NCBI RefSeq assembly: GCF_048323675.1 | Contig: NZ_JBLWFK010000003.1 | Location: forward strand, 248,001-312,000 | Reading direction: 5' to 3' | From: Mangrovimicrobium sp048323675 | Lineage (GTDB): Bacteria > Pseudomonadota > Gammaproteobacteria > Pseudomonadales > Halieaceae | DNA: 64,000 nt | In this document: piece after piece, positions 43,276 through 52,546 of the stretch | Numbering within the stretch: position 1 is the stretch's first letter | Layout: every line of letters starts with the position of its first letter | Program-made: the position numbers and the translations under genes | The notes under the pieces: generated by a model | The model's input: the letters and a program-made list of their open reading frames with translations, nothing else | Told to the model about the DNA's origin: nothing | Database searches by the model: none

Positions 43276-43590
43276 TTAATCGTCGCCCAGCAGGTTGAGG
43301 CTGCCCGCGCTGCCGCGGCGCAGTTTCTGGCGCTTGAGAATCTTTTCCTGCGCGGACCCGGGCAATTCGGTGAACAGGAAAACCCCCTTGTCGATCAGCA
43401 GGTCCACCACGTCCTCGAGTACACGGATAAAATCCTGGTCGGTGTCTGCCAGCGAGTCATCTGCACTGGCATGACCCAGCAGGGTTACCAGCTCCACTGA
43501 GCCCGCCGGCAATTCCTCATCAAAGTCCGCAGCCCACTCCAGGCTCACCGCGACCACCTCTCCCTGGCTGTTGCGTTTCACAAACGGCAT
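43276..43590 (-). CDS. Small conserved acidic protein in the Lap locus
   Basis: This 104-residue protein starts MPFVKRNSQGEVVAVSLEW and has a conserved-looking middle (DFIRVLEDVVDLLIDKGVFLFTELP) and a basic segment ILKRQKLRRG. It resembles small proteins in pseudomonads that are loosely annotated as tryptophan synthase beta-like; that name has no enzymatic basis, as no PLP site is present. GGGAG lies before the ATG. It is encoded between lapD and the adhesin gene, on the adhesin strand but past its terminator. A role in adhesin control is possible but unproven. Confidence 0.75.
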   Translation of the reverse strand: MPFVKRNSQGEVVAVSLEWAADFDEELPAGSVELVTLLGHASADDSLADTDQDFIRVLEDVVDLLIDKGVFLFTELPGSAQEKILKRQKLRRGSAGSLNLLGDD

Positions 43591-43670
43591 GTGTGTTCTC
43601 CCTTCGAACGCTGCAATCCATGGTTTCCCGACTGCGATTCAAGTTCCGGCTACTGACACCGGAAAGCAAA

Positions 43671-43700
43671 AATCCCCGCCACCTTCCGGTGACGGGGATT
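43671..43700 (-). terminator. Intrinsic terminator of the adhesin gene
   Basis: On the minus strand AATCCCCGTCACC-GGAA-GGTGGCGGGGATT forms a 13-pair stem with one mismatch, followed by TTTGC. It lies 20 bases beyond the adhesin stop codon. Confidence 0.8.
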
Positions 43701-43720
43701 GATCATACCGCGTAAGCGAC

Positions 43721-46700
43721 TCAATCGGTAATCAGCTGACCGCTGTCCAGCATCTGCTGGATAACTGCGCTGAGTTCGTCCGAGCCCACCAGGTCCACAC
43801 CTTCGAGGGTAATGGTCTGGTCGACCAGGTCGACGTCGCTGGCCTCGCCGGTGAAAGCGCCGGTGGAGCTGACTTCGATCACCGTGTTGGCACCGTCATA
43901 GGTGACATGCAGGTAGCTGGAGATATCCGCATCTGCCGCCTCCTCGCCCACCAGCAGGTCGCGCAGGTCGAGGCTGTCGTTGCCGGACTCGCCGAAGCCG
44001 CTGATGGTGACATCCTCCGGTGCCTCGCCGCCCTCGCTGAGCGAGAAGGCGAAGACATCGTCGCCCTCGCTGGCCAGCAGCGGAGTCGGGTCATCGACAT
44101 GCTCGTCGAATTCAGTGACGCCAGCGTGCTCCATGATCATGTCCTTGACGTGCTGCATGGCGTCCGCTTCGGCAACCGGCGTGTAGCCGTTTTCCAGCAG
44201 GATACTCTGCAGTTCTTCTTCGGACACGGTCGCCAGGTCGAAGCTCTCGTCAGAGAAGGCCTCGTGGATACCCTGGGTGATCACGATGCCATTGTAGGCA
44301 TCGCCATCGCTGTCGAGGGACTGCAGGAACACGGCCATGTTCTCCACGTACTCGTCGTTGAGGTCGCTCAGGCCGACACCGGCGATTTCCTGGAGGAATA
44401 CCTTGCCGTCGCTCATGGCCTCCGCGGAGAAGGTTCCAATGATCACCGCACCAACGGTAAAGGTGATCATGTCGCCCAGGCGATAGGCGAAACTGCCGTT
44501 CTGGTCGGTCATTCCCGACAGGCCGGAGCTGGTGTAATAGCCCATCCCTTCGACAATGCCGTCAACGACCACACCGGTGACGATGTCATCGCCATTCTGG
44601 TCGATGCCGATCGTGATGGTGCCAGACGCGGCATCGCCGTCGCCATCGGTACCCGTTACCGGTACCTCCAGGGCGATGTCACTTGGCGTGAACTCGCTGA
44701 AGCCCTGCAGGGACACACCGAAGTTCTTGCCGCTGGCATCACCACCGACAGCGATAATCTCGACTTCGTGGTAATTGTCTGGCGTGCTCACCGTAAACGG
44801 CTGGTTCACGAAGGTCGCGACATCCCAGTTCCCCCCGTACTGGACCCCATCGACCCACACGGTGAAACTTGCATCACCAGGCTGCAGGTTGTTATCCACA
44901 CTCGCACCGGGGATGGTGAAGGTGAAATTGTTGATGGAGGTCGGCTCGGGAGTACCGTTAAAACTGGTGCTGTCCACGCTGCCAAACGTCGTCGAGTTCG
45001 TATAGAACTGGAGCAAGAGACTTTCACCGGTGTTAATGGACTGGCCGGTGCCCACCCCGTATTCGGAAGTATCAGTATTCACAGTACTTCCGGGAGCGGA
45101 AATCACCACGTCTACATCGCTCGCACCACCACCGAGATCGGGAATACCGAAATAGACCTTGTTGCCTCCGGATACAGCCCCACTGCCCGAGGTGAAGTTC
45201 ACGTTGTCGCCCTGGATCGAGAAGACATCGTCGGCAACCGCGACATCATAGGTACCGTCGTTATTCAGGGTGACGGTCATCGCCACGTTACTGTCGCCAT
45301 CGACGGCCTGGATCAGGGTATCGCTAACCACATCCCAGCTCAGTGGGCTGAAGCCGGTCGTGAACAGTACCTGGTCACCGCCAATCGTGAGCACGGGCGC
45401 ACCATCGGTGACATTGAACGAGAAGCCGCTGAGGTTGGCCCCGTCGGCACCCGGGTTGTCGAAGTTGAGCAGAATACCGCTCAATGTATTCTCACCCGGT
45501 GCGAGGATGACCTGGTCCGGGTTGAAATCTTCCGGCGTGTCATCATTGATCGCCACGGTGAAGCTCTGGCTGGCATCGAAGCTGCCATCCGCATCCTCAA
45601 CCCGTACCGTTACAGCGAAAGTCGGGGTGTTGGTCTCGACATCATCTGCATTTACGTCGGCATGGTGACGTACCGGCTGCAGCAACTCCATGGTGTAGTC
45701 CGCATCCGTATTGGTCACGTCACCGTCCAGAATGGTGATGGTAAAGACCCTGTCGGCATTCGTCAGGTTGCCAGGATCTGCCGCATCCGCGCGATAACCG
45801 GTCAACACACCGCCCTTGCCGTTGTCGTCCCAGCGCGTGAGAACGGCTACGCCATCCAGTGTGACCAGGCCGGTCGCGCCAGTGGAAAGCGTGACACTCG
45901 AAACCGGGATATCGCCCATCGTGTACGTCACCGTACCGGACAGTGTGGGGTCGACATCACCATCACCGCCCGGGTTACCGTTGGCACCGACGATGTCATC
46001 CTCGTCAGCCACCAGGTCAGACGGATCATTGACCGTCACACCCGAATCCGTCACGGTAATCGTGTGCGAATCTGTCGCCACGTCACCGTCGGTATCGGTG
46101 ACGGTCGCAGTGAAGGTGAATGTGCCATCAGCGGAGGTGTTGGGCGCCGGGTCGAAGCTCCAGCTGGCATTGCTGCCATCCCAGGCGATCGTCAGCGCGC
46201 CGATTACCACACCACCGGAGGTGACGTCCTCGGTGACCGAGGCCGGCGCCGCGCCCAGCGCGAAGCTGATCACAGTCATGGCGTCGTCGCCGCCAACCGT
46301 GACCGACAGGGTCGCATCCTGGTCCGCGCCTTCCACGATGGTGATGGCTGCGCCGATCGCAGCATCGACTTCGCCCACTGTATCGAGGTTGTCCGCACCG
46401 GCGTCCGCCTCGGCAATCGCCAGGGAAGGCACATCGTCGATGACCGCCAGGTTCACCGTGCCGGTGACAAATTCGCTGTCGCCCGGCTGTTCAGAGGCGA
46501 TCACGGTCACGTTGCCCAGCGCAATGGTCTGCTCGCCATCGTTGCCAAACAGGTTGTCGAAGTTCTCCGACAGCACCATCTGCACTGTCACCTGGCCGGT
46601 GGTTTCCGCCGCAATCGAGGCCGGCGCCACCAGGTTCAGGGTCACTGCCAGCACACCGCCAACCGTACCCGTGATCTGGGTATCGGTGACGCGGGTCCAG

Positions 46701-49700
46701 ACAATGTCGTTGCCCGCTTCGATGCCATTGAGGTCCGTGAGCAGGTTGCCCAGCGGGGCATCCTGGAAGCGGAACGTGGTCAGCGGGTCGGTACCGGCAG
46801 TGAAGTCCAGGGTATCCGAGGTGGTCAGCGGTTCCTTGACCGTATCCGAACCGTCGGCCAGGTCGTCCTCGTCCAGGGTCAGGGTAATTGAATTGCCGCC
46901 CTGCGGAGCGACATCCTGGGTCACCGTCACGGTGTGGCTGTCGCTCGCCACGTCGCCGTCGGCGTCCGTCACCGTCGCGGTGAAGGTGAAGGTGCCGTCA
47001 GCGGAGGTGTTGGGCGCCGGGTCGAAGCTCCAGTTGGCGGTGCTGCCATTCCAGGCGATCGTCAGCGCGCCGATCACTTCGCCACCGGAGGTGACGTCCT
47101 CGGTGACCGAGGCCGGCGCCGCGCCCAGCGCGAAGCTGATCTCGGTCATGGCGTCGTCGCCGCCAACCGTGACCGACAGGGTCGCATCCTGGTCCGCGCC
47201 TTCGACGATGGTGATGGCGGCGCCGATCGCAGCCGCGTCCTCGCGCACCGTATCGAGGTTGTCCGCACCGGCGTCCGCCTCGGCAATCGCCACGGAGGGC
47301 ACATCGTCGATGACCGCCAGGTTCACCGTGCCGGTGGCAAATTCGCTGTCGCCCGGCTGTTCAGAGGCGATCACGGTCACGTTGCCCAGCGCAATGGTCT
47401 GCTCGCCATCGTTGCCAAACAGGTTGTCGAAGTTCTCCGACAGCACCATCTGCACTGTCACCTGGCCGGTGGTTTCCGCCGCAATCGAGGCCGGCGCCAC
47501 CAGGTTCAGGGTCACTGCCAGCACACCGCCAACCGTACCCGTGATCTGGGTATCGGTGACGCGGGTCCAGACAATGTCGTTGCCCGCTTCGATGCCATTG
47601 AGGTCCGTGAGCAGGTTGCCCAGCGGGGCATCCTGGAAGCGGAACGTGGTCAGCGGGTCGGTACCGGCAGTGAAGTCCAGGGTATCTGAGGTGGTCAGCG
47701 GTTCCTTGACCGTATCCGAACCGTCGGCCAGGTCGTCCTCATCCAGGGTCAGGGTAATCGAATTGCCGCCCTGCGGAGCGACATCCTGGGTCACCGTCAC
47801 GGTGTGGCTGTCGCTCGCCACGTCGCCATCGGCGTCCGTCACCGTCGCGGTGAAGGTGAAGGTGCCGTCAGCGGAGGTGTTGGGCGCCGGGTCGAAGCTC
47901 CAGCTGGCGGTGCTGCCATTCCAGGCGATCGTCAGCGCGCCGATCACTTCGCCACCGGAGGTGACGTCCTCGGTGACCGAGGCCGGCGCGGCGCCCAGCG
48001 CGAAGCTGATCTCGGTCATTGAGTCGTCGCCGCCAACCGTGACGGACAGGGTGCCATTCTGGTCCGCGCCTTCGACGATAGTGAGCGCGGCGCCGATCGC
48101 AGCCGCGTCCTCGCGCACCGTATCGAGGTTGTCGAAACCGGCATCGGCTTCAACGATGGTGATCGAGGGGACGTCGTCGAGCATGCCGAGGCTGACAAGC
48201 CCGGTGGCGGTGGAACCATCGATATCCGTGGCAACCACATTCACCGAACCCAGCGCCAGCGTGGTCTCGATGTTGTCGCCATACAGGTTCATCAGGTTGT
48301 CGGTCAGGGTCATCCGCACATCGGCGGTACCCGCGGGCACGTTGATGTTTTCCAGGTCCAGCGTGACCGCTTCCTGGGTCAGGCCCGCGTCGAGGTAACC
48401 CTTGATCTGGGTCGCGCTCTCGTAGTTCCACCAGATTTCCTGGCCAGCCAGGGTGTCCGTACTGGTCTCCAGGTTGGTCAGGACAGTGGAGAAAGCGATC
48501 GAGGCGAATGGATCGGAACCCGCCACGAAGGCCAGGCTCTGTACCGTGGTCACAGGAACAGCCGGGCTGGAGCCGTCCGGCAGGTCGTCCTCGTCCAGGT
48601 TCAGCACCACACCCGCGGAGTTCCCGGGAGGCGTGCCATCGTTGACTGTGACGGTGTGTGTATCGACCGCCACATCGCCGTCCGCATCGGTCACGGTGGC
48701 AACCATCTGGAAGCTGTCGTCGAGGTCGTTATCCACCGCGATCGGGTCGAAGGACCAGGTCACCGCGCCAGTGCCGCCATCATAGGTGACGGTCAGTGCG
48801 CCCAGGTCCTGCACGCCGTTGTTCACGGTGGCCGACTGCTGATCGTCCACGCCATCCAGGTTGAAGGCGATCGGCTGGCTCAGGCTGCCGGTGGTCAGGG
48901 TAATAACCAGCGTGCCACCCTGGTCCGCCCCCTCGACCACGGCGATCGAACCGGTTATCGGGCTCACCGCATCCTCGGCAACCGCAGCCGGATCGGCAAG
49001 GCCGAAATCGACCGAGGGGCCATCATCGGAGAAGTTGAAGGCGTACACCACGCCACCTTCCTGGCCGGTATCCACACCGGAGGCGAGGTCGACTGTTTCG
49101 CTGTCATTGTCGCCCTCGGAATCGAAGACGGTCTGGGTCAGGTTGATCTGGTAGAACACTGAACTCTCGCCTTCCCCAACGCCTTCGCCGGTCAGTGACA
49201 CGACCTCGTCGAAGTTGTCCGGCGCATCCGGGTGGGCGATAGAGCCGATGCCGGTCTGGGTCAGGGTGACAATGCCGGTGGCGCCATCGACGGCGATGGT
49301 GAAGTAGACGTTCGCGCCGACACGCCCCTCGATCACACCGCCGTTGTTGTACAGGCTGATCTGCTGGCCGGCGTCGGCACCGGGGCCGTAGGCTACGAAC
49401 AGGCCGGACTCGACACCCACGCTGCCGTCAGCGGGCAGGTCACTGCCGCCGGTCGCCAGGCTGACAGAGTAAACGACACTACCGGGGCCATCGGCGCCGA
49501 ATATCACGTCGTCTTCAGCACCGCCCACGCTGCCGTCAATGTCGTTGGCAAAGAAGGCGCTGAAATCGGCGCTGGACTGGCGGTCGGCGTCAGTATCTTC
49601 GGGATTGTCATCCTGTCCGGAGGTTTCGTCCACGATCAGGGTCGGGAATTCACCTTCGAAGATTTCGCTGTTGTTGAGCGCCTCGCCCAGGGCACTGAGC

Positions 49701-51661
49701 TGTGCATCGGGCACGTCGTCGATCAGGGTAACGGTGTGGACGGCCGAAGCGGTATCGCCCTGGACATCACTGACAACAATCTGGACACCCGCGACAATGG
49801 TATCGAGACCGGCCACATCACCGGGCTCACCGCTGGTAACCAGGGTGTTTGACACAGTGCCGGTGAGGGTCGCTGTGTAATTTATCGTGTACTCTCCAGC
49901 CGCGTTGGGGCCGGAAATACCGGTAAAGGTGATCACTAGGGGGCCGAGGATCACCGAGTTGCCAGTGAGTGCGGCGTTATCGACAATCGTCACCGGGGCG
50001 CCCACTTGCAGTGCTCCGGCAACAATGGCGCCCGCCTGGATGGTAATGGCATCCAGGCCGTCCTCGGCGGTAACGGTGAAGGAACCGTCGCGGGCCAGGA
50101 AGTCCGCCTTGTTCGGCAGGAGCGACCGGCCAGTGGGCAGGAACTGCTCGTCACCTTCCGACGCACTGCCCTCGACACCGATGGCGCCGGGTTCCGGGGG
50201 CGGCGGCGGCGGGGGCGGGGGCGGCGGCGGGGGTGGCGGCGCATCGTCATCGATGATGGTCACCACGCCCTGCTGATCGGCAATGGTCGCGTTGTTCGCG
50301 TTGCTCAGGTTGAGGAACATGTTCTCATCGGGCTCATCTTCCGCGTCATCGAGCGTGACCACGGTAATGATGAGTTCGGTCTGGCCGGGCGCAAAGGTCA
50401 ATGTGCCGGATGTCCCCAGGTAGTCGCCGTTGACTTCAATTGCGGTGCCATCGGCACTGACAAAATCAACGGTAACCGTTTCTTCCACAGCGCGGGACAG
50501 GCTAACCGTGACCTCGGCAGTCTCGCCCTCGAAAACGACGTCGTCGCCAATACTGATGGTGGGTTCTTCATAATCGTCGATGATTTCGACAATGCCCTGC
50601 CCATCGGCGATGCCGGCGTTGACCGGGTTGCTCAGGTTGACGTTGAAGAATTCGGTACCTTCGCGCAGGTTGTCCACGTTGGTAGTGAAGGTGATCTGGA
50701 TTTCAGTGGTACCGGGCGGGAAAGTCACCGTATTGGTGTCGGGGTCGTAGTCACCGCCGACTACCGTGGCGGTGCCGTCCTCGCTTTCAAAGGTAACGGA
50801 TACGGGCTGGTCCCAGGGCTTGTCCAGGCTGATGGTAACCGTGGCGGTCTCGCCTTCGATAACGATATCGTCGCCGATGCTGATGAGCGGCGGCACGGGT
50901 TCTACCACCGGGTTGCCGGTGACCACAACGGTAACCACAGCAACGTCGCCCTGGGAGCCGTCCGGATTGATGGCGAAGTAGGTAAAGGTATCGGTACCGG
51001 TGAACCCGGGATTCGGGGTGTAGGTCACCGTATCGTCATCGTTGAGCACCGCGATGCCGTTGCTGGGCTGGGTGATGGAAATGACATCCTCGCCCTCGGC
51101 AAAGATGTCATTCTGCTCGATATTGATGGTAACCGGCGTGCCTTCCTCGGTCTCGGCGCTGTCGTCGATAGCGTCGACCGAAGGCAGGGCCTCCTCGAAG
51201 GGGGCAACGAGTTCCGTACCCTGGCTTCCGAGCACGCCGCTGAATTCAGAGGTGTTTTCCACAATGCGGCCGAGGCGGATAAAACTGTGTCCGTCATCGG
51301 AGAGGCCGGGGGCGGTGCCGGGACCGGCTGCGGTCGGTGCGAGGACATTGCCGAGGTCTTCGCCACTTTCCAGCGCGGCCAGCACCTTGTCTACGGTCTC
51401 ATCCTGGACCGCGCTTTCGTCGGCGCCCGGTGCGCGGTCGGCAACCATATCGGCGGTCAGCAGCAGTTCCGGAACGTCAGTGACAATCATCGGATTGCCA
51501 TCGGACATGGACAGTTCAACCCTGGCCCCGTCCGGGGTCACCACGGTTTCCCCTTCCAGCAGTATATCGCCCTGTTGCAGTTCCCGGAGTTCTCCATCAG
51601 CGTTGCGGGCATAGGCTTTGCCTGTCACCGCTACCACTGTCGCTATCGCAGTACCTTCCAT
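43721..51661 (-). CDS. Giant LapA-type surface adhesin secreted by a type I system
   Basis: This is a 2646-residue adhesin. Residues 1-130 are the LapA retention module (GTAIATVVAVTGKAYARNADG, LLEGETVVTPDGARVEL) with the LapG cleavage motif TAAG at 110-113. An Ig/cadherin-like domain (~165-250), two Calx-beta domains (~260-473) and a run of 15 prolines (475-489) follow. The bulk is VCBS/T1SS-143-type repeats, including near-identical 290-residue units (DNA 46431-48170). The last ~110 residues are a type I secretion target (DVFAFSL...SGFGESGNDSLDLRDLL...ITLEGVDL). GGGAG precedes the ATG. The module should plug in the LapE pore and hold the adhesin at the surface until LapG cuts it. Long open frames on the opposite strand are shadows. 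Confidence 0.95.
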   Translation of the reverse strand: MEGTAIATVVAVTGKAYARNADGELRELQQGDILLEGETVVTPDGARVELSMSDGNPMIVTDVPELLLTADMVADRAPGADESAVQDETVDKVLAALESGEDLGNVLAPTAAGPGTAPGLSDDGHSFIRLGRIVENTSEFSGVLGSQGTELVAPFEEALPSVDAIDDSAETEEGTPVTINIEQNDIFAEGEDVISITQPSNGIAVLNDDDTVTYTPNPGFTGTDTFTYFAINPDGSQGDVAVVTVVVTGNPVVEPVPPLISIGDDIVIEGETATVTISLDKPWDQPVSVTFESEDGTATVVGGDYDPDTNTVTFPPGTTEIQITFTTNVDNLREGTEFFNVNLSNPVNAGIADGQGIVEIIDDYEEPTISIGDDVVFEGETAEVTVSLSRAVEETVTVDFVSADGTAIEVNGDYLGTSGTLTFAPGQTELIITVVTLDDAEDEPDENMFLNLSNANNATIADQQGVVTIIDDDAPPPPPPPPPPPPPPPEPGAIGVEGSASEGDEQFLPTGRSLLPNKADFLARDGSFTVTAEDGLDAITIQAGAIVAGALQVGAPVTIVDNAALTGNSVILGPLVITFTGISGPNAAGEYTINYTATLTGTVSNTLVTSGEPGDVAGLDTIVAGVQIVVSDVQGDTASAVHTVTLIDDVPDAQLSALGEALNNSEIFEGEFPTLIVDETSGQDDNPEDTDADRQSSADFSAFFANDIDGSVGGAEDDVIFGADGPGSVVYSVSLATGGSDLPADGSVGVESGLFVAYGPGADAGQQISLYNNGGVIEGRVGANVYFTIAVDGATGIVTLTQTGIGSIAHPDAPDNFDEVVSLTGEGVGEGESSVFYQINLTQTVFDSEGDNDSETVDLASGVDTGQEGGVVYAFNFSDDGPSVDFGLADPAAVAEDAVSPITGSIAVVEGADQGGTLVITLTTGSLSQPIAFNLDGVDDQQSATVNNGVQDLGALTVTYDGGTGAVTWSFDPIAVDNDLDDSFQMVATVTDADGDVAVDTHTVTVNDGTPPGNSAGVVLNLDEDDLPDGSSPAVPVTTVQSLAFVAGSDPFASIAFSTVLTNLETSTDTLAGQEIWWNYESATQIKGYLDAGLTQEAVTLDLENINVPAGTADVRMTLTDNLMNLYGDNIETTLALGSVNVVATDIDGSTATGLVSLGMLDDVPSITIVEADAGFDNLDTVREDAAAIGAALTIVEGADQNGTLSVTVGGDDSMTEISFALGAAPASVTEDVTSGGEVIGALTIAWNGSTASWSFDPAPNTSADGTFTFTATVTDADGDVASDSHTVTVTQDVAPQGGNSITLTLDEDDLADGSDTVKEPLTTSDTLDFTAGTDPLTTFRFQDAPLGNLLTDLNGIEAGNDIVWTRVTDTQITGTVGGVLAVTLNLVAPASIAAETTGQVTVQMVLSENFDNLFGNDGEQTIALGNVTVIASEQPGDSEFATGTVNLAVIDDVPSVAIAEADAGADNLDTVREDAAAIGAAITIVEGADQDATLSVTVGGDDAMTEISFALGAAPASVTEDVTSGGEVIGALTIAWNGSTANWSFDPAPNTSADGTFTFTATVTDADGDVASDSHTVTVTQDVAPQGGNSITLTLDEDDLADGSDTVKEPLTTSDTLDFTAGTDPLTTFRFQDAPLGNLLTDLNGIEAGNDIVWTRVTDTQITGTVGGVLAVTLNLVAPASIAAETTGQVTVQMVLSENFDNLFGNDGEQTIALGNVTVIASEQPGDSEFVTGTVNLAVIDDVPSLAIAEADAGADNLDTVGEVDAAIGAAITIVEGADQDATLSVTVGGDDAMTVISFALGAAPASVTEDVTSGGVVIGALTIAWDGSNASWSFDPAPNTSADGTFTFTATVTDTDGDVATDSHTITVTDSGVTVNDPSDLVADEDDIVGANGNPGGDGDVDPTLSGTVTYTMGDIPVSSVTLSTGATGLVTLDGVAVLTRWDDNGKGGVLTGYRADAADPGNLTNADRVFTITILDGDVTNTDADYTMELLQPVRHHADVNADDVETNTPTFAVTVRVEDADGSFDASQSFTVAINDDTPEDFNPDQVILAPGENTLSGILLNFDNPGADGANLSGFSFNVTDGAPVLTIGGDQVLFTTGFSPLSWDVVSDTLIQAVDGDSNVAMTVTLNNDGTYDVAVADDVFSIQGDNVNFTSGSGAVSGGNKVYFGIPDLGGGASDVDVVISAPGSTVNTDTSEYGVGTGQSINTGESLLLQFYTNSTTFGSVDSTSFNGTPEPTSINNFTFTIPGASVDNNLQPGDASFTVWVDGVQYGGNWDVATFVNQPFTVSTPDNYHEVEIIAVGGDASGKNFGVSLQGFSEFTPSDIALEVPVTGTDGDGDAASGTITIGIDQNGDDIVTGVVVDGIVEGMGYYTSSGLSGMTDQNGSFAYRLGDMITFTVGAVIIGTFSAEAMSDGKVFLQEIAGVGLSDLNDEYVENMAVFLQSLDSDGDAYNGIVITQGIHEAFSDESFDLATVSEEELQSILLENGYTPVAEADAMQHVKDMIMEHAGVTEFDEHVDDPTPLLASEGDDVFAFSLSEGGEAPEDVTISGFGESGNDSLDLRDLLVGEEAADADISSYLHVTYDGANTVIEVSSTGAFTGEASDVDLVDQTITLEGVDLVGSDELSAVIQQMLDSGQLITD
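46431..48170 (-). repeat. Tandem 870-base repeats in the adhesin gene
   Basis: Two 870-base units (46431-47300 and 47301-48170) are nearly identical, differing at a few dozen bases at most by eye. A partial third copy of about 390 bases follows on the 3' side (to ~46040). Landmarks recur exactly at 870-base steps: TGGGCGCCGG at 46141, 47011 and 47881. Each unit encodes 290 residues. Such homogenised repeats expand and contract by recombination and often collapse in short-read assemblies. Confidence 0.92.
50195..50239 (-). repeat. Poly-proline codon run in the adhesin
   Basis: Fifteen consecutive proline codons (CCG, CCC, CCA) make a G/C-only tract between the Calx-beta domains and the repeat stalk. 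It encodes a stiff polyproline linker. Such tracts slow ribosomes unless EF-P helps. Confidence 0.9.
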
Positions 51662-51757
51662 TGTCTTTCTCCCTACTGGTTCGCCACTTGCCGCGGCGGA
51701 TTCTGATTGTTGTGAAACTTGGGAGTCTTGATACTAGAACTGCTGCCGGCTACGCAC

Positions 51758-51816
51758 ATTGTACCTTTGGACAGGTTTTGCACAGGAATCAGCCAGAAAG
51801 CGTGACCCGCCTCACA
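51758..51816 (-). promoter_or_regulatory. Adhesin promoter region with CRP-like site
   Basis: On the minus strand a -10 box TACAAT lies at 51763-51758, about 95 bases before the adhesin ATG. Upstream, CGTGA-CCCGCC-TCACA (51801-51816, plus-strand reading) matches TGTGA-N6-TCACA with one mismatch. Its centre is about 58 bases from the expected start, near class I CRP spacing. No good -35 is present, as expected for an activated promoter. Confidence 0.5.
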
Positions 51817-51916
51817 ATTTTGTCGAATAGCGCCCGGAGCGGCCCCGGGGACATGCGCATCACGCTTCCAGCTGGAGCTGTCGCGTCAGCCGGTCCCAGC
51901 GGGCTGGTCCGGAACC

Positions 51917-52546
51917 TCAGTTGACGGTGGTGTAGGTGGGAATATTGTTCATCGCCAGGGCCAGCTGCACGCGATCGCGCACCCCGAGCTTTTCGAAAAT
52001 CGCGGACAGGTGCGCTTTTACCGTGCGCTCGGTGATCTTCAGCGTGGCAGCGATCTCGCGATTGCTGGCTCCGTGAGCCACCTGTTCCGCGACCATCAGC
52101 TCCCGCGAGGTCAGTTCATTCAGCTCGTTGTCGACGGCGACCGGCGGCGGCACCACGCGCAATGACAGCGCCAGGTAACGCTGCATCAGCTCCGGCGGCA
52201 TCCAGAATCCACCGTGCTCGACGACCAGGGCGATTTCCCGCAGCTGTTCCGGCGCTGCTTCCACGTGGCAGTATCCCCGCGCGCCTTCATTCAGCAACTG
52301 GAAAGCCTCCGCCTCCCCCGGCGTCGCCGCCATGATGACTACCGGCCAGCCAAACGCGACCGCGGCACGCACCTCGGCTATGCGCTGTGCCGGCGGCGTG
52401 GCGGCCAGGTCCAGCCAGACAATGCCCCGGGGCCCCGCAGTGGAAGCGCCAATGGACGATACTGCTGCGGCAAAACCGGCACGCGGGAACGCCTGGCGCC
52501 AGCGCTCCCGCAGTTCGCCACGAGGGCTAACGAATAGCTGTTCCAT
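51917..52546 (-). CDS. LuxR-type regulator with degenerate receiver domain
   Basis: This is a 209-residue protein. The C-terminal ~65 residues are a LuxR/NarL helix-turn-helix (LNELTSRELMVAEQVAHGASNREIAATLKITERTVKAHLSAIFEKLGV). The N-terminal part has receiver-like features (IVWLDLAATPP, WPVVIMAATPGEAEAFQLLNEGARGY) but lacks the acidic pair after strand one, so it may not be phosphorylated normally. Its ATG overlaps the lapC stop as TGATG. It probably regulates the Lap genes or responds to export status (inference). I start at the ATG, not the TTG one codon earlier. Confidence 0.9.
   Translation of the reverse strand: MEQLFVSPRGELRERWRQAFPRAGFAAAVSSIGASTAGPRGIVWLDLAATPPAQRIAEVRAAVAFGWPVVIMAATPGEAEAFQLLNEGARGYCHVEAAPEQLREIALVVEHGGFWMPPELMQRYLALSLRVVPPPVAVDNELNELTSRELMVAEQVAHGASNREIAATLKITERTVKAHLSAIFEKLGVRDRVQLALAMNNIPTYTTVN

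Noticed and set aside
46431..48170. Regular repeats considered as a CRISPR array or a mobile element
   Set aside because: Units are 870 bases, in frame and coding; there are no spacers, inverted ends or transposase.
43907..48398. Plus-strand open frames of 994 and 860 codons across the adhesin gene
   Set aside because: They are antisense to the repeat region, show the same 870-base periodicity as the adhesin, and have no family resemblance.
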